Assembly: GCA_964567745.1 (NCBI GenBank)
Contig: CAZMNY010000010.1
Location: forward strand, 1-64,000
Source: CAZMNY01 sp964567745
Lineage (GTDB): Bacteria > Planctomycetota > Planctomycetia > Pirellulales > Pirellulaceae
DNA: 64,000 nucleotides
Reading direction: 5' to 3'
Under the pieces are notes generated by a model that saw only the letters and a program-made list of their open reading frames with translations, was not told the DNA's origin and searched no databases. Of this stretch, positions 62,332-64,000 are shown piece after piece. The translations under genes were made by a program, and so were the position numbers. Within the stretch, counting starts at the first letter, position 1, and the number at the start of each line of letters is the position of its first letter.

Positions 62332-62818
62332 CGATGGTGTTTTCCTCGTGCCAAGTTGCAAAATGGAAGGATTGCTCGCGTTCGTTTGCGAGTAACGCCT
62401 AGTCTATGAAACGGCCCGTCCCGCAACCAGCGGGGGCAACGCGCGGGCGACCGTCGCGAATCACGACCCAAAGCGCCGCCGTTTGAAAGCTGGACGAGCA
62501 CCGATCCGCCGCGGCGGCGAGTTTTAAAGAGGCCATTCTGGCAAAGTGGGTAAGGAATGTGGTCTTGTCAGTTTCACAAAATCTGCAGATCCTTTAGACT
62601 ATAGGTGTTAGGCGTTTTAGGGTGATTGTGCCGAGGCGGAGAGTCCCTGAAGGGGGTAGGTATATCGCGCAGCAGGATGGAAACAGCAGTCGCTTTATTG
62701 CTCGTGGTCCAAGCTTGTGCTACGTATCCCTACAGGTTTCTCGACGCGGCTCCGGCAAAACAACGGTCAACTCGGCTCAGACACGCGGATCATCTCCGCA
62801 ATGCGAAGGAACGACCCG
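62332..62818. other. Long divergent intergenic region
   Basis: About 490 bases separate the TerB-like gene from the secreted protein at the right edge. It contains TTGTCA (62565-62570) and TAGACT (62595-62600), but 24 bases apart, too far for a standard promoter. Short frames are not convincing. No RNA gene or riboswitch fold was recognised. Confidence 0.4.
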
Positions 62819-64000
62819 ATGTGGAAGTATCGACCGCTGCTCCTCCTCCCCGTAATCATTACGATGGCCTGCCCTTTGCGTGCTGATGATGGCGCGAAAC
62901 AACTGGCCAAGTTGGTCGAGGATGCGAAAGTCAGCTATGAGCCTGTTTCCGCCAAGCAAGTGGCGGACCTCAAGCAACAGTTGGTTGACGCCCTCAAATC
63001 GCTTGACGCCTATTTGGCTGAACTCGGGGAACCAGCGCAGAGCGAGTGGCGCAAGGAGCTGGCGCTTGGCGCCCTCGACGCTTCACTCAAGGCTGAGACA
63101 ACCGACATCTCAGCGGCTCGCGATTCGCTCGCAAAGTTTCAAATCGACAAAGAGGGACTTGAAGCCACGCCGATCTTGGAAGCTCGATCGGCCTTGAGAC
63201 GCTTCGAGCGCGCATTGTTGATTCAGGGAAACCCGAATTCAAAACAGCTCTACGAACAACAACTTACCCAGTTGGCGGCCAAGCTGGGCGAGTACGAAGC
63301 GAAGCCGACGCTGGCGAATTCTGTCTTCATTGGGACTGTGCTCGGCAATCTCGAACTCGGCTCGCAAGCGAAGCCGCTCGTGACAGCGGCGCGAGACCGA
63401 TTTCGCCGGCCCAACATGCGAGCACGCGTGTCGAAACATTTTATGTCGCACGGTATGTCCGAGCCGATTGATCGCACCGAACAAGTGAACGAGTACATCC
63501 TTGGCACGTCGACTTCGGGAACGGCCGTGCTCTCCGGAAACACGAGCGTCGCGCTGCACCCCAGCGAGGATAGCGCCGATCTTGAGATCTTGCTGAAGGG
63601 CGTGGCTCAATCGACGACGGTCGGACTGAATCGAGGAGTGACGATTCACAGCGTTGGCGAGACGGATCTCAACGGCGGCGCGCGAATCTCGATTTCCCCG
63701 ACGGGTATCTCCGCAGAGCCGGCATGGGCGACAGCGGCGACGGGATCGACGATCACTGGAATCTGGCACAAGAACTGTCTCGTTCGCAAAATCGCGCAGA
63801 AGCGCGTGGCTGAAAGCAAGGGAAAAGCTGAGGTCATCGCATCGCAGCGAGCCGCCAATCGACTCGCGGGGCGAATTGATCGAGAGAGTGAGAAGACGGT
63901 GGAGGAGCTCAACGAGGATTTCCTTGGCAAGTTCCGCAATCCTCTGCTGAGAAAGGGCGATTTTCCTTCGCTAATGAAACTGGCGACCTCGGCGGACGCG
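62819..64000 (+). CDS. Secreted protein, truncated by the right edge
   Basis: The reading frame starts at the ATG at 62819 and stays open for 394 codons to the window end. The N-terminus is a signal peptide (MWKYRPLLLLPVIITMACPL, cleavage near RA at residue 22). The first 160 mature residues are helical with regular Leu/Ala/Lys/Glu. A Ser/Thr/Gly-rich beta part follows (about 220-320, HGMSEPIDRTEQVNEYILGT and VLSGNTSVALHPSEDSADLE). A last helical part resumes at about 325. It is not recognised. The C-terminus lies outside the window. Confidence 0.75.
   Translation, partial: MWKYRPLLLLPVIITMACPLRADDGAKQLAKLVEDAKVSYEPVSAKQVADLKQQLVDALKSLDAYLAELGEPAQSEWRKELALGALDASLKAETTDISAARDSLAKFQIDKEGLEATPILEARSALRRFERALLIQGNPNSKQLYEQQLTQLAAKLGEYEAKPTLANSVFIGTVLGNLELGSQAKPLVTAARDRFRRPNMRARVSKHFMSHGMSEPIDRTEQVNEYILGTSTSGTAVLSGNTSVALHPSEDSADLEILLKGVAQSTTVGLNRGVTIHSVGETDLNGGARISISPTGISAEPAWATAATGSTITGIWHKNCLVRKIAQKRVAESKGKAEVIASQRAANRLAGRIDRESEKTVEELNEDFLGKFRNPLLRKGDFPSLMKLATSADA

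Noticed and set aside
62565..62600. Sigma-70-type promoter TTGTCA-TAGACT
   Set aside because: The 24-base spacing is too long for a standard promoter.

Overview
The window is chromosomal DNA from a bacterium of the phylum Planctomycetota, most likely near the Pirellulales. The evidence is the company of gene families: a DUF1549/DUF1553 protein followed by a DUF1501 twin-arginine protein, a 1000-residue PVC-type haem-binding dehydrogenase, a secreted Gfo/Idh/MocA oxidoreductase with a twin-arginine signal, a DUF11-repeat lipoprotein, many secreted proteins of unknown role, and loosely packed genes with frequent GTG and TTG starts. Base composition is GC-rich, mid-fifties by eye. There is no phage, integrase, insertion sequence or CRISPR array, so this looks like core chromosome plus lineage-specific secreted proteins. 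No tRNA or rRNA gene was recognised.

Layout. 1-8.9 kb: an unknown 523-residue protein, a YacP-like NYN nuclease, a benzoylformate-decarboxylase-like ThDP enzyme, a MaoC hydratase, a translationally coupled pair resembling the D-glutamate catabolic enzymes DgcN and DgcA, and an NfeD-type membrane serine protease. 8.9-15.3 kb: two RNA methyltransferases, a small membrane protein, a HEAT-like protein, a DEAD-box helicase and a HAD phosphatase. 15.3-15.6 kb: a 21-bp tandem repeat interrupted by a 100-N assembly gap. 15.6-19.5 kb: a small secreted protein and the three-gene proton-translocating transhydrogenase operon (pntA1-pntA2-pntB) with odd linkers at the alpha-subunit split. 19.5-30.3 kb: translation genes rplM-rpsI and rpmI-rplT-pheS-pheT, with two glycosyltransferases, a response regulator and a DUF922 protein between the two sets. 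PheT lacks the usual tRNA-binding B2 domain.

30.3-44.3 kb: an XRE-type regulator, a small GT2, hisI, the DUF1549/DUF1501 pair, a protein with eleven EF-hand loops, the PVC cytochrome protein and a beta-barrel outer membrane protein. 44.5-55.2 kb: a lipoprotein, class II aldolase, then kdsD-kdsC followed by a 1010-residue membrane-anchored protein that stands where lptC/lptA stand in Proteobacteria, a Cys-rich coiled-coil protein, larC and a small membrane-anchored protein. 55.2-64 kb: a polytopic membrane protein, P-II, a 2Fe-2S ferredoxin, an 83-residue conserved-looking protein, the Gfo/Idh/MocA oxidoreductase, the DUF11 lipoprotein, a TerB-like protein and a secreted protein cut by the window edge.

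The most interesting items are the very large putative Lpt-type protein next to the Kdo genes, the DgcN/DgcA-like pair, the B2-less PheT, the modified split of the transhydrogenase alpha subunit, and the collapsed minisatellite between two divergent genes. All functions come from motif recognition by eye; no database search was run.
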